NCBI GenBank assembly: GCA_026991885.1
Contig: JALXAQ010000090.1
Span: 1-64,000 of the forward strand
From: Thiotrichaceae bacterium
GTDB lineage: Bacteria > Pseudomonadota > Gammaproteobacteria > Beggiatoales > Beggiatoaceae
Direction: 5' to 3'
Length of the DNA stretch: 64,000 bases
Part shown: positions 16,556-26,120 of the stretch, in pieces
How the letters are laid out: each line of letters opens with the position of its first letter
Numbering within the stretch: the first letter of the stretch is position 1
Program-made: the position numbers and the translations under genes
Notes under the pieces: generated by a model
What the model was told of the DNA's origin: nothing
The model's input: only the letters and a program-made list of their open reading frames with translations
Databases searched by the model: none

Positions 16556-19246
16556 TCATTCCAGGCGCAATCGCAGGCTCGGCTCACCAAACAGGGTGAA
16601 CATTTTCAGATTATCTGTGGAGATACCATAGTTGGTAACGGCAGCAATTTTACTCGCAGTGGTTAGGCTGCCTATTTCTGTCTCTTTGTCCTGAAATAGA
16701 CGCTTAAATAATTCATTGGCGAGAATTTCATGTTCAAAGGTATAGCCCAAGCCGCTGGGAGCAAACATACCAATCGCCCCTTTGCCATCCGCTTTGAGAA
16801 AAGCCTCCGCGAGGCTATCACTGGTGCCACGAAAAGGTTGATAGTAAGAAAACCAGCCATTTTGGCAATTTAAGGCGACTACAAAGGTCAATTTGTCAGG
16901 ATTATTTAATAATGCTACATCTTCAAAATTAAATATAATTTCCCCCGCCCAAAGGTTGAGGCTGCCATGCCCCGTGTAATTTGTCAAAACCGCGCCCGCG
17001 TTGATAGCTTGACTAATCTTTTGCGTCACGATTTTTTCATCTTCAGTGCTTAGATATATCCGCGTCGGGCTATAGTCTGCCAAATATTTTTCTATCAACC
17101 GATCAGAAACGGCTTCAAATTCGGGTATATCATCTGCCACAAAAAGAACATTTTGCTCCCAACCATCCAATGGCACTTTCGGATAGCGGATCAGTTTTTT
17201 AACCACCGCATCCAATTGGGCTTGGGTTCTGACCGGTATGCGTCCCAAAAACATATCAGGCAAAGGATCATCACCACTCACGCTCACAAACCAATTGTCA
17301 TTAGCGGTTTCTCCCATCAAAAAGGTATGAAAAGTGTGGGTGGGGACGTAATTAATGCCATCTCCCAACTCGTTTAAAGTGTCTTGATTGGCATCGCCCA
17401 CTAACACGACATAAGCTGGACGGGGCTGCGTGTAATTTTCGTAGGCATAAGTGAGAAAATCCTTAATCGCCTGCGGTGAGGGCATACCGTGGTTAAATTC
17501 ATCATAAATATCAGAAACCTGCACAGCCATGACCTTTTTGCCGCGAGCCACGATGAGATTTTCGAGTGCCTTGATGTCAAAACTATCGTGATAGATGATG
17601 AAATAATCAGCCTGATTGCAGGGAGATTGAAGGCGGATAGTGGGCAAATCCAGACTCATCGCGGCCGGTTTCAGTAGATGCTTTTCTGTCAAACTAAAAG
17701 CATAGTATGTCTTATTACCGTCCAATTGATCCGCATACTGAATTTGAGTACCCGTCGCGCCTAGCAGCGGCACTATGTTAAACGGATTAGTGACATCCAA
17801 CACCAACAAATCGGACTGAGTAAAGCCATTGACCGTCAAATTGTATGGCTCAACGCCACTCACCTTAAATATCAAATGATCCTCAACAGCCGTCATCGTC
17901 GCTGTGTAGTCAATTTCCAGCCAGTTGACATAAAGGACATCTACCGTAGCCCCAGTATCTCCGACTGAAACGAGAGTGACAGTATTTTTACCTTCAAGCA
18001 GCTTAGCTTGCGGGAGGCTGACTTCTTGTAGAAAAATCTGTTGACCACTCCATTGAGCATCATGGATTTCAACACCGTTGAGCAAGATTTTGGTATGGTG
18101 GTTGGGACTCGTCGCACGATCATCCGTTTTGCCTTGCAACATCACGCGAATAGTGGCATTTTTTGAGGTTTGAGCCAAATGCTGCAAAGTGATCGGCATT
18201 TCTAGGGAATTACCAGGATCGAGCTGTTTCCAAAACAGACGATCTTTGTTGATACTATCAGGCATCCGTGACCAGTAGAGAGTATTAGACTCAATATGCA
18301 CTGTCTGTGTAAATTCGCTCAACGCTGGATAGCTAGGCTTTGGCGTGCCATCTTTAAAATTCACTCTCTTACCACCGTCTGGATTGAGAGAGAGCCAATA
18401 TATATTATTATTGTTTGCGGCTTGGGCATAAAAAAATAAAACATCACCAGGTTCGAAAACGCCATCCTCCTCCCCAGCAATAAAGATAGACACGGGATAA
18501 CCTTGATGAGTCAACTGAATTTGTTTAGCATTCAGCAAGGACAAATCCAGCCCTAAAGCCAAAAAGTCTGCATGGCTGAGCGCATACACACCGGTTTTAT
18601 CTATGCTGAGTTTTATGGCGGGCGGCAGTGGCTCGCAATTGCTATCCCTTGTTGTGCGGGTACTGGTGCGTAATAAGCGACCACTCGTCGCATCATTCAC
18701 CAACAAACTCTTTAACATTGCATCAAACTCTGGCGAATCTTCCACCACATTGCCAGCTCGTGTCTGCTTAGAAAAGCTGACTTTGACACGTAACTTTTTG
18801 TAAAGTTTGACGGTTTGTTGAATGGGATTGTGCAACACTGGAAAAAACTGTATTTGTGCCACCCTTTGTTCACGGATATGCCCAATCAGGCCAATTTTGA
18901 CAGGACTTGTCGGCAATTCGGACTGTTCAGGCGGCAGCAAAATGCCAGACAAAAATTCAATCTCGCTGTCTAAGATTTCTAGTTGAATCTCGCTAGCTTC
19001 AGGGAGGGCAATTAATGTACCCCGAACGGGTAATTGATGTTTGCTCGGTGTGTCGCCCGTGTCTGGAATATGTATGGTTTGGTAGGTATTACCTGACAAG
19101 TGTTTTTCAGATATGATATATTCAGGTATGGTTAACTCAAAGATCAGCGATTGAGAATTTTCCTCAACCAGCCTTAGCTCTGCATGACTCGGGACAATGG
19201 ATAGATAAAGTATAATACATAAAATTTTAATGCTTATATTTAACAT
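16556..19246 (-). CDS. Gingipain-like peptidase (family C25), secreted
   Basis: An 896-residue exported protein. It has a signal peptide (MLNISIKILCIILYLSIVPS), a propeptide-like N-terminal beta domain (about 25-200) and a middle beta-sandwich region (about 330-480). The C25 catalytic domain follows from about residue 560 and includes YVVLVGDAN, MFLGRIPVRT, the catalytic His in YTGHGS (residue 760) and the catalytic Cys in VALNCQNG (residue 794). Family C25 has a caspase-like fold; gingipains are the classical members. The protein ends soon after LFGEPSLRLRLE and lacks any C-terminal sorting domain, so export beyond the periplasm is not explained. It is the next gene downstream of tssC on the same strand, separated by 108 bp with a hairpin repeat. 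The substrate is unknown. Confidence 0.88.
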   Translation of the reverse strand: MLNISIKILCIILYLSIVPSHAELRLVEENSQSLIFELTIPEYIISEKHLSGNTYQTIHIPDTGDTPSKHQLPVRGTLIALPEASEIQLEILDSEIEFLSGILLPPEQSELPTSPVKIGLIGHIREQRVAQIQFFPVLHNPIQQTVKLYKKLRVKVSFSKQTRAGNVVEDSPEFDAMLKSLLVNDATSGRLLRTSTRTTRDSNCEPLPPAIKLSIDKTGVYALSHADFLALGLDLSLLNAKQIQLTHQGYPVSIFIAGEEDGVFEPGDVLFFYAQAANNNNIYWLSLNPDGGKRVNFKDGTPKPSYPALSEFTQTVHIESNTLYWSRMPDSINKDRLFWKQLDPGNSLEMPITLQHLAQTSKNATIRVMLQGKTDDRATSPNHHTKILLNGVEIHDAQWSGQQIFLQEVSLPQAKLLEGKNTVTLVSVGDTGATVDVLYVNWLEIDYTATMTAVEDHLIFKVSGVEPYNLTVNGFTQSDLLVLDVTNPFNIVPLLGATGTQIQYADQLDGNKTYYAFSLTEKHLLKPAAMSLDLPTIRLQSPCNQADYFIIYHDSFDIKALENLIVARGKKVMAVQVSDIYDEFNHGMPSPQAIKDFLTYAYENYTQPRPAYVVLVGDANQDTLNELGDGINYVPTHTFHTFLMGETANDNWFVSVSGDDPLPDMFLGRIPVRTQAQLDAVVKKLIRYPKVPLDGWEQNVLFVADDIPEFEAVSDRLIEKYLADYSPTRIYLSTEDEKIVTQKISQAINAGAVLTNYTGHGSLNLWAGEIIFNFEDVALLNNPDKLTFVVALNCQNGWFSYYQPFRGTSDSLAEAFLKADGKGAIGMFAPSGLGYTFEHEILANELFKRLFQDKETEIGSLTTASKIAAVTNYGISTDNLKMFTLFGEPSLRLRLE

Positions 19247-19267
19247 TTATAATATCCTCTGAAAATT

Positions 19268-19344
19268 CGACGCAGAGCGTCGAGGCAGGCATGATCTCCG
19301 CTTCGCTCCGTTACTTCGTTTCCCACGCAGAGCGTGGGAACGAG
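19268..19344. repeat. Hairpins of the CTCGTTCCCACGC family
   Basis: A CGACGCAGAGCGTCG hairpin is followed, after about 40 bp, by TTCCCACGCAGAGCGTGGGAA and CGAG. It lies between tssC and the C25 peptidase gene and may end or weaken the T6SS transcript. Related arrays are at 40216-40316 and 43198-43302. Confidence 0.85.
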
Positions 19345-19354
19345 AAAAGATTTT

Positions 19355-20836
19355 TTATTTATCCAATTTTCCCACCAAAGACAAAGTAAAATCCGCCCCC
19401 ATATATTTGAAATGCGGACGCACCTTCATATTAACCCGATACCAACCGGGCTCGCCTTCCACATCTTCGACGGTAATTTCAGCCTTTCGTAACGGCTTGC
19501 GAGCACGAACCTCAGCAGTCGCACCATCAGCATCATGTATATATTGCCTTAGCCATTTATTCAGATCTGCTTCGAGATCAACACGCTCTTTGATACCACC
19601 AAGTTGTTCGCGTTGCAGCACTTTAATATAGTGCGCCAAGCGGTTGATGATAAACATATAAGGCAACTGGGTACCCAACTTATAATTGGTTTCGGACTCC
19701 TTGCCCTCCGGCGTGTTGGGATAATTTTTGGGCTTTTGCACCGAATTTGCGGAGAAAAAAGCCGCATTATCACTATCCTTACGCATAGTCAGCGCAATAA
19801 AACCTTCCTCTGCCAATTCATATTCGCGCCGATCCGAGATTAACACTTCTGTCGGGATTTTGGTCTGCAATTGCCCCATGGATTCATATTGATGCAGGGG
19901 CAAATCTTCTACAGCGCCGCCACTTTGAGGTCCGATGATATTTGGACACCAGCGATATTTGGCAAAGCTATCTGTCAAACGGGTGGCAAAAGCATAAGCG
20001 GTGTTGCCCCAGAGATAATCGTTGTGAGAGCCCTTGACATTTTCTTCATAGTTAAAGGCTTTCACCGGATTATTTTCCGGATCATAAGGCAAGCGCAAGA
20101 GAAAACGTGGCAGGGTTAAGCCAACGTAACGGGCATCCTCGGATTCTCGGAAGGCTTGCCACTTGAGGTATCTAGGTCCTTCAAAAATGGCCTTTAAATC
20201 TTTCAAGTTAGGCAATCTGGAAAAATCCTCGTCACCAAAAAACTGGGGTCCCGCTGCGGCAATAAAGGGGGCGTGTGCCATCGCGCCCACGCTGGCTACA
20301 TTTTGCAGCAGTTTCATATCTGGCGCATTGGGGCCAAAATCATAATTGGCAATCATTGCCCCTACCGGTTTTCCACCGAATTGACCATATTCCGCTGTAT
20401 AGACATGTTTATACAAGCCCGATTTGACGACTTCGGGTGATTCTTCAAAATCATCTAACAAGTCATCTTTGGAGACATTCAATATTTCCAGCTTGATGTT
20501 TTCGCGGAAATTGGTTTTGTCCACCACAAACTTTAAACCGCGCCAAGTTGACTCAAGTTTTTGAAAATCATCATGATGTAAAATTTCATCCACTTGAGCG
20601 CTTAACTTTTGATCAACTTCAACGATCATTTGATCGAGAACGTTTTTGTTGACCTTTTCTCCTTTAGGTCTTTTCAGTAACTCGGCAATCAGGGCTTCTA
20701 CCCCCTGAACAGTTTCAGCATAACCCTCCTCTGTCGGTTTGAGCTTGGTTTCCTCCATAATGCCCTCAAGCAATGAAGGTACTGCCTCTTGTTCAGCAGT
20801 GGTCACTTCCGGTTCTAATGCGTCTGTCTCTGCCAT
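19355..20836 (-). CDS. tssC: Type VI secretion contractile sheath large subunit TssC
   Basis: TssC (VipB/ImpC) forms, with TssB, the contractile sheath that drives the Hcp tube. The 493 residues match the usual length. Recognisable segments are LESTWRGLKFVVDKT, the GKPVGAMIANYDFG stretch, FRESEDARYVGLTLPRFLLR and the C-terminal GEPGWYRVNMKVRPHFKYMGADFTLSLVGKLDK region, which is quoted only in part here: RVNMKVRPHFKYMGADF. A strong ribosome site (AAAGGAGAT) precedes the ATG at 20836. TssB and TssC genes normally abut; here a Uma2-family gene and a repeat separate them. Confidence 0.97.
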   Translation of the reverse strand: MAETDALEPEVTTAEQEAVPSLLEGIMEETKLKPTEEGYAETVQGVEALIAELLKRPKGEKVNKNVLDQMIVEVDQKLSAQVDEILHHDDFQKLESTWRGLKFVVDKTNFRENIKLEILNVSKDDLLDDFEESPEVVKSGLYKHVYTAEYGQFGGKPVGAMIANYDFGPNAPDMKLLQNVASVGAMAHAPFIAAAGPQFFGDEDFSRLPNLKDLKAIFEGPRYLKWQAFRESEDARYVGLTLPRFLLRLPYDPENNPVKAFNYEENVKGSHNDYLWGNTAYAFATRLTDSFAKYRWCPNIIGPQSGGAVEDLPLHQYESMGQLQTKIPTEVLISDRREYELAEEGFIALTMRKDSDNAAFFSANSVQKPKNYPNTPEGKESETNYKLGTQLPYMFIINRLAHYIKVLQREQLGGIKERVDLEADLNKWLRQYIHDADGATAEVRARKPLRKAEITVEDVEGEPGWYRVNMKVRPHFKYMGADFTLSLVGKLDK

Positions 20837-20859
20837 GTTATATCTCCTTTAAAAAAAAC

Positions 20860-21327
20860 TCATGCAAGGTGCTTTCCAAACACCTTCGCAATAGGTAAAT
20901 GAATATCCATCACCTCATCAACAACTTCAGTGTCATGTTGTACATCAAAGTTTTTAAATTGCCCTGGTTTCGCGTAAACCGTAATTAATTGAACATCAGG
21001 GATAACTAACCAACATGACTTCACACCTAAGTCAAAATAAGCACGAACCTTATCTTTTAACTCTTTAGTTCCTTGACTGGGAGAAAGAATTTCAATAGCC
21101 AATAAAGGCATATTTGTCATTTTTATAATATCGAATTCTTGAAATCCATTTTCACTTGAATATGCACAAATATCAGGCTTAAGTTCATCTTTAGCCTTAA
21201 CAGCATATTGAGTCAAATCATATTGACTAATATCCAAACTTAATTCGGTCAAAATAGTAAACCTTTCGTCATTCCATAACAAACTCGTTAAAGCGGCTTG
21301 TACCCAACTATGGTTATATGATCCCAT
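20860..21327 (-). CDS. Uma2-family PD-(D/E)XK nuclease-like protein
   Basis: The 155-residue product has the Uma2 (DUF820) fold pattern: HSWVQAALTSLLWND at the start, the acidic DELKPDICAYS, LLAIEILSPSQGT (the E-x-L-S-P-S motif) and YFDLGVKSCWLVIPD. Uma2 proteins are restriction-endonuclease-like, common in cyanobacteria and filamentous sulfur bacteria, and have no clear role. The start at 21327 is chosen because a near-perfect Shine-Dalgarno (TAAGGAGGT) precedes it. A longer in-frame start at 21438 lies in the neighbouring inverted repeat. It sits between tssB and tssC on the same strand, so it is presumably transcribed with them. Nothing suggests a role in secretion; it looks like an insertion. 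Confidence 0.85.
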   Translation of the reverse strand: MGSYNHSWVQAALTSLLWNDERFTILTELSLDISQYDLTQYAVKAKDELKPDICAYSSENGFQEFDIIKMTNMPLLAIEILSPSQGTKELKDKVRAYFDLGVKSCWLVIPDVQLITVYAKPGQFKNFDVQHDTEVVDEVMDIHLPIAKVFGKHLA

Positions 21328-21420
21328 CTCTACCTCCTTATCTTCAAGCACCTCATCTTCAAAAGTACTTGCCACGTCTTTTGACGCAGCAAAACACACG
21401 CACTCAGGAGTGCAAGGCGT

Positions 21421-21510
21421 ACCATAAGGGGCAACCATAAAGGATTGCCCCTACCCTCTGCGATTGATATTGTAGGGGCAAGGCCCTAGTGGTTGCCCTG
21501 TCATGGTATC
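21421..21510. repeat. Inverted repeat of the GGGCAACCA...TTGCCCCTAC family
   Basis: The arms ACCATAAGGGGCAACC and GGTTGCCCTGTCATGGT, with inner GGATTGCCCCTAC/GTAGGGGCAAGGCC, make an element of about 90 bp between tssB and the Uma2 gene. Confidence 0.85.
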
Positions 21511-21530
21511 GGGATTTCCGCCCTCCTGCA

Positions 21531-22037
21531 CTAGGCAGTTGGATTACTTTCACTCTGATTTTGAATCAGTTCATCTAACAACTTTCGCTGTCCGTCGTCA
21601 TCTAATAATTTCTGAATACTCCGACGAAAACCGGTCAAATTACCCAATGGACCTTTCAAGGACACCAAAGCTTCGCGTAATTGCAACAATTTATTTAACT
21701 CGGGCACATTGCGAACGATTTGTTCTGGCTCAAAATCCTTGAGAGTCTCAAATTTCAGATGAAGACTGAGTTCAGCATCATCCGCAGCGTTTTCAGAAAG
21801 ACGATCTCGAACATTGATATCTACGCCTAACTCTTGCTCGCGCATGACATCATTAAAATTGTCCTTATCAACATTAATCGGCTCGCGTTCCTCTAAAGGT
21901 CTATCATCGGGTCGCTGCGTGTAATCCCCTACCATCATCAGCTTGAGGGGTAATTCCTCCTCTGGCTCTCCAGGCGTATGAGGTTTATAACGAATATTAA
22001 TGCGCTCTTTTGGCGCGATTGAACCTTCTTTTGGCAT
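21531..22037 (-). CDS. tssB: Type VI secretion contractile sheath small subunit TssB
   Basis: TssB (VipA/ImpB), 168 residues, is the sheath partner of TssC. It starts MPKEGSIAPKERINIRYKP, has the conserved LPLKLMMVGDYTQRPDDRPLE segment (shortened here to LPLKLMMVGDYTQRPDD) and ends with a helical region (LLQLREALVSLKGPLGNLTG) followed by LLDELIQNQSE, all usual for the family. It lies 68 bp downstream of tssA. Its ribosome site is weak, and a degenerate repeat occupies the gap. Confidence 0.96.
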   Translation of the reverse strand: MPKEGSIAPKERINIRYKPHTPGEPEEELPLKLMMVGDYTQRPDDRPLEEREPINVDKDNFNDVMREQELGVDINVRDRLSENAADDAELSLHLKFETLKDFEPEQIVRNVPELNKLLQLREALVSLKGPLGNLTGFRRSIQKLLDDDGQRKLLDELIQNQSESNPTA

Positions 22038-22105
22038 AATTTTTCTCGCTTTTAAGTTTCCACCTTCGGTTTGGACGAGGCGCCCAAGATAAATCTGGCC
22101 GACTC

Positions 22106-23863
<1,758 letters not shown>

Positions 23864-23893
23864 TTACCCTGTTCAGATAAATAATTACGCTCA

Positions 23894-23919
23894 GGGCAAC
23901 CACAAGGGTTTGCCCCTAC
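23894..23919. repeat. Single arm of the GGGCAACCA...TTGCCCCTAC family
   Basis: One 26-bp arm. Its last bases, CTAC, include the TAG stop codon of the upstream kinase gene on the minus strand. Confidence 0.85.
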
Positions 23920-25826
23920 ATCAACTCCGCCAAAGCGTCTTCGACTTGTTTTGCCATCACTCTATTAACTTCTTTTTTCCAATCTAACTCCAGAATGTAC
24001 ATAAAATATTTGATGGCATTCTCTTTATCGCCTCGTTTTTTCGCTTCAAAACCCTTTTTTCGGTAGAACAGCCAAACAAAATTGAGAGTGCGTTGTAATC
24101 TCTCCTTATCCCGTTGACTGAAATGGAGTAAACTTCTCCACGCTTGAAACAAATCTTTGATTGGTAAAGTTGTATCCCCTTTGGCGAATACCAATTGACT
24201 AATTTTCCTCTCAAACGCTTGGTGTAATTTAGCCTTTTTGAGGAGCGAATAATTGGGATCAATATTTTTGATCTGAGCAAGCACATCAACAATACCATCT
24301 CCGCTGTCATCAGGCAACCATTTACCGGCGCTCAGATACTGCCGATATTTTGCTTGAAGCGTTTTAAGCCGTTTTTCCTTAGCTTTCTCCTGAAGTTTTT
24401 TAAGTTCAGCTTTGTGGCTTGTTAGCACATTTTGCGCCTTTGGATAAGCTGAAAAAAGGTTCAAAGCCTCGTCCAACATTTGGAACGCCTTTGGAAAAGC
24501 CTCATTGCTTGACTCATCCATATAATAACTGATCAACGCCTCTCGAACTTCAACTTTTTCAAGGACTTCTAGTCTAAACGCCTCATTCGCCCCGCTTAGT
24601 TTGGAAAGGCCACTCTCAATTTTTGCTTTATCTGCACTGGTGAACGCGGTACTCAACTCATTGACTTTCACAAGATGGATTAGCGCGTTACGTTGCGGAG
24701 AATTTTCAATTTCTGGAATTTTCTTATCGGACGGCAAGTTGATCACCAAAAATGCCATGACGATCACCAACGGGAGGAGGATAAAAATGCTAGCGGCTGC
24801 CAAGCTAGATCCAATCGGTTTTGATAAGAAAAATTGTTCTAAAAATTTCTCGACAGTGGGCGTTCTATTTTTCCGTTCAAAGGCGAGAGCCCGCCGCAGT
24901 GCCTTATTTTGCTTATTTTTCAAATCCTTGATAGGCTTTGGTGGAAAAAATTCTTTAGTTAACTTAACTTTATCTGCCCTTGTTTTGTTGAATGGATGTT
25001 TTCCAGACAATAATTCATAAGTCACACAAGCTAATCCATAAATATCATCGCAAGGTGCCGGCTCTAATTCTGCTAACCTCTCACAACTGGCGTAAGCTTT
25101 TGTGAATGCCCCGCTACCCTTAAATCTCGTTTTCTCCCGATCAGACACTTCAATAAATTGGGCAATACCAAAATCAATAACTTTTGTAACGCCCTGATCA
25201 TAAAAAACGTTAGCGGGTTTAAAATCCAAATGGGCAATATCTTGTTCGTGAGCGTATGCCAGCGCCTCCCCCATGCCTCTAATAATAGGTTCAGCTTGAG
25301 AAAGTGGAATACCATTCGGATGCTGTTTTATAAACTCATCTAATGGAATCCCGTCTATAAATTCCATCACGATGAAAACAATATCACAGACACGATTTAA
25401 TTGATAAGCTTTGACAATGTTAGGATGAATGAGCCTTTTATATTTCGCAAATTCACGTACCAATGCTTTTAGAGCATTAGGATGTTGTTTGAAGTCTTTA
25501 TTTAAAAATTTGATGGCGACATAAACATCACGCGAGTCCCCAGCGACTTGAATTAAATCAACAGCTTTCCAGACGACACCCATACCACCTTTGCCAATTT
25601 GTTCTTCCAAGCGATAATTATCTCGGATGATCGTCCCTGCTTGGAAAAGCTCTTTTTCATCAATGCGCTCCCATTGAGCAGGACTCTGTAATATTGAATG
25701 GTCACTGAATGTTTTCGATTTTGAACTGTCTGTGCGATTTCGATAAGTCCGAACTTTTGAACGCTGCTTGACAGTGGAATGATCCTGTAGCCGAGTTTTA
25801 TCATCTGACATGCTTTTTTTTTCCAT
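23916..25826 (-). CDS. ppkA: T6SS-associated Ser/Thr protein kinase (PpkA-like)
   Basis: A Hanks-type kinase of 636 residues. After a basic, disordered N-terminus (1-60) come the glycine loop GKGGMGVVWKA, the Lys in YVAIKFLNKD, the catalytic loop HLDFKPANVF, DFGIAQ and an Asp in DDIYGLACVTYELLSG. The catalytic loop has Leu in place of Arg before the Asp, making this a non-RD kinase. One membrane segment (ASIFILLPLVIVMAFLVINL, about residue 345-365) separates it from a periplasmic helical, TPR-like C-terminus of 270 residues. With the PP2C gene and the FHA protein TagH it forms the threonine-phosphorylation switch known to control T6SS assembly in Pseudomonas. The kinase domain is certain; the T6SS role comes from context. 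Confidence 0.9.
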   Translation of the reverse strand: MEKKSMSDDKTRLQDHSTVKQRSKVRTYRNRTDSSKSKTFSDHSILQSPAQWERIDEKELFQAGTIIRDNYRLEEQIGKGGMGVVWKAVDLIQVAGDSRDVYVAIKFLNKDFKQHPNALKALVREFAKYKRLIHPNIVKAYQLNRVCDIVFIVMEFIDGIPLDEFIKQHPNGIPLSQAEPIIRGMGEALAYAHEQDIAHLDFKPANVFYDQGVTKVIDFGIAQFIEVSDREKTRFKGSGAFTKAYASCERLAELEPAPCDDIYGLACVTYELLSGKHPFNKTRADKVKLTKEFFPPKPIKDLKNKQNKALRRALAFERKNRTPTVEKFLEQFFLSKPIGSSLAAASIFILLPLVIVMAFLVINLPSDKKIPEIENSPQRNALIHLVKVNELSTAFTSADKAKIESGLSKLSGANEAFRLEVLEKVEVREALISYYMDESSNEAFPKAFQMLDEALNLFSAYPKAQNVLTSHKAELKKLQEKAKEKRLKTLQAKYRQYLSAGKWLPDDSGDGIVDVLAQIKNIDPNYSLLKKAKLHQAFERKISQLVFAKGDTTLPIKDLFQAWRSLLHFSQRDKERLQRTLNFVWLFYRKKGFEAKKRGDKENAIKYFMYILELDWKKEVNRVMAKQVEDALAELM

Positions 25827-26120
25827 ATATTGGCTAGGAGTCGGCCATAATATTTATTGGAGTCATTGCTACCATTTGTGAAATAATCTTTTCAATAGCA
25901 CTTTCTAAGTTAGTTTTTTTTTGTGGTGAGTACAACTAATGGAGGACAACGAATAAAACCTTCAATTACCTCATTAATGATGATATGACAGGATAAACCA
26001 GTTGTAGGGTGGATACGCTACATGCCACACAGTGGCGAAACGCCAAATCTGACAAAGTAGATCAGTTGCGGTTTTGACTTATCCCTGCTAAAAAAAAATC
26101 CCTGTAGTTATTACTTACGC
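25827..26120. other. Gap with repeat fragments, no gene
   Basis: Contains a degenerate GGAGTCGGCC repeat (about 25830-25850), one arm of the GTGAGTACAAC...AATAAAA family (25926-25958) and a piece of the ATCCCTGTAGTT repeat (about 26098-26110). A short stop-terminated minus-strand frame around 25840-25910 could be a gene remnant but is too short to name. Confidence 0.6.

Noticed and set aside
21328-21438. 37-residue N-terminal extension of the Uma2 protein
   Set aside because: Its first codons come from the inverted repeat, and the ATG at 21327 has a near-perfect Shine-Dalgarno sequence.
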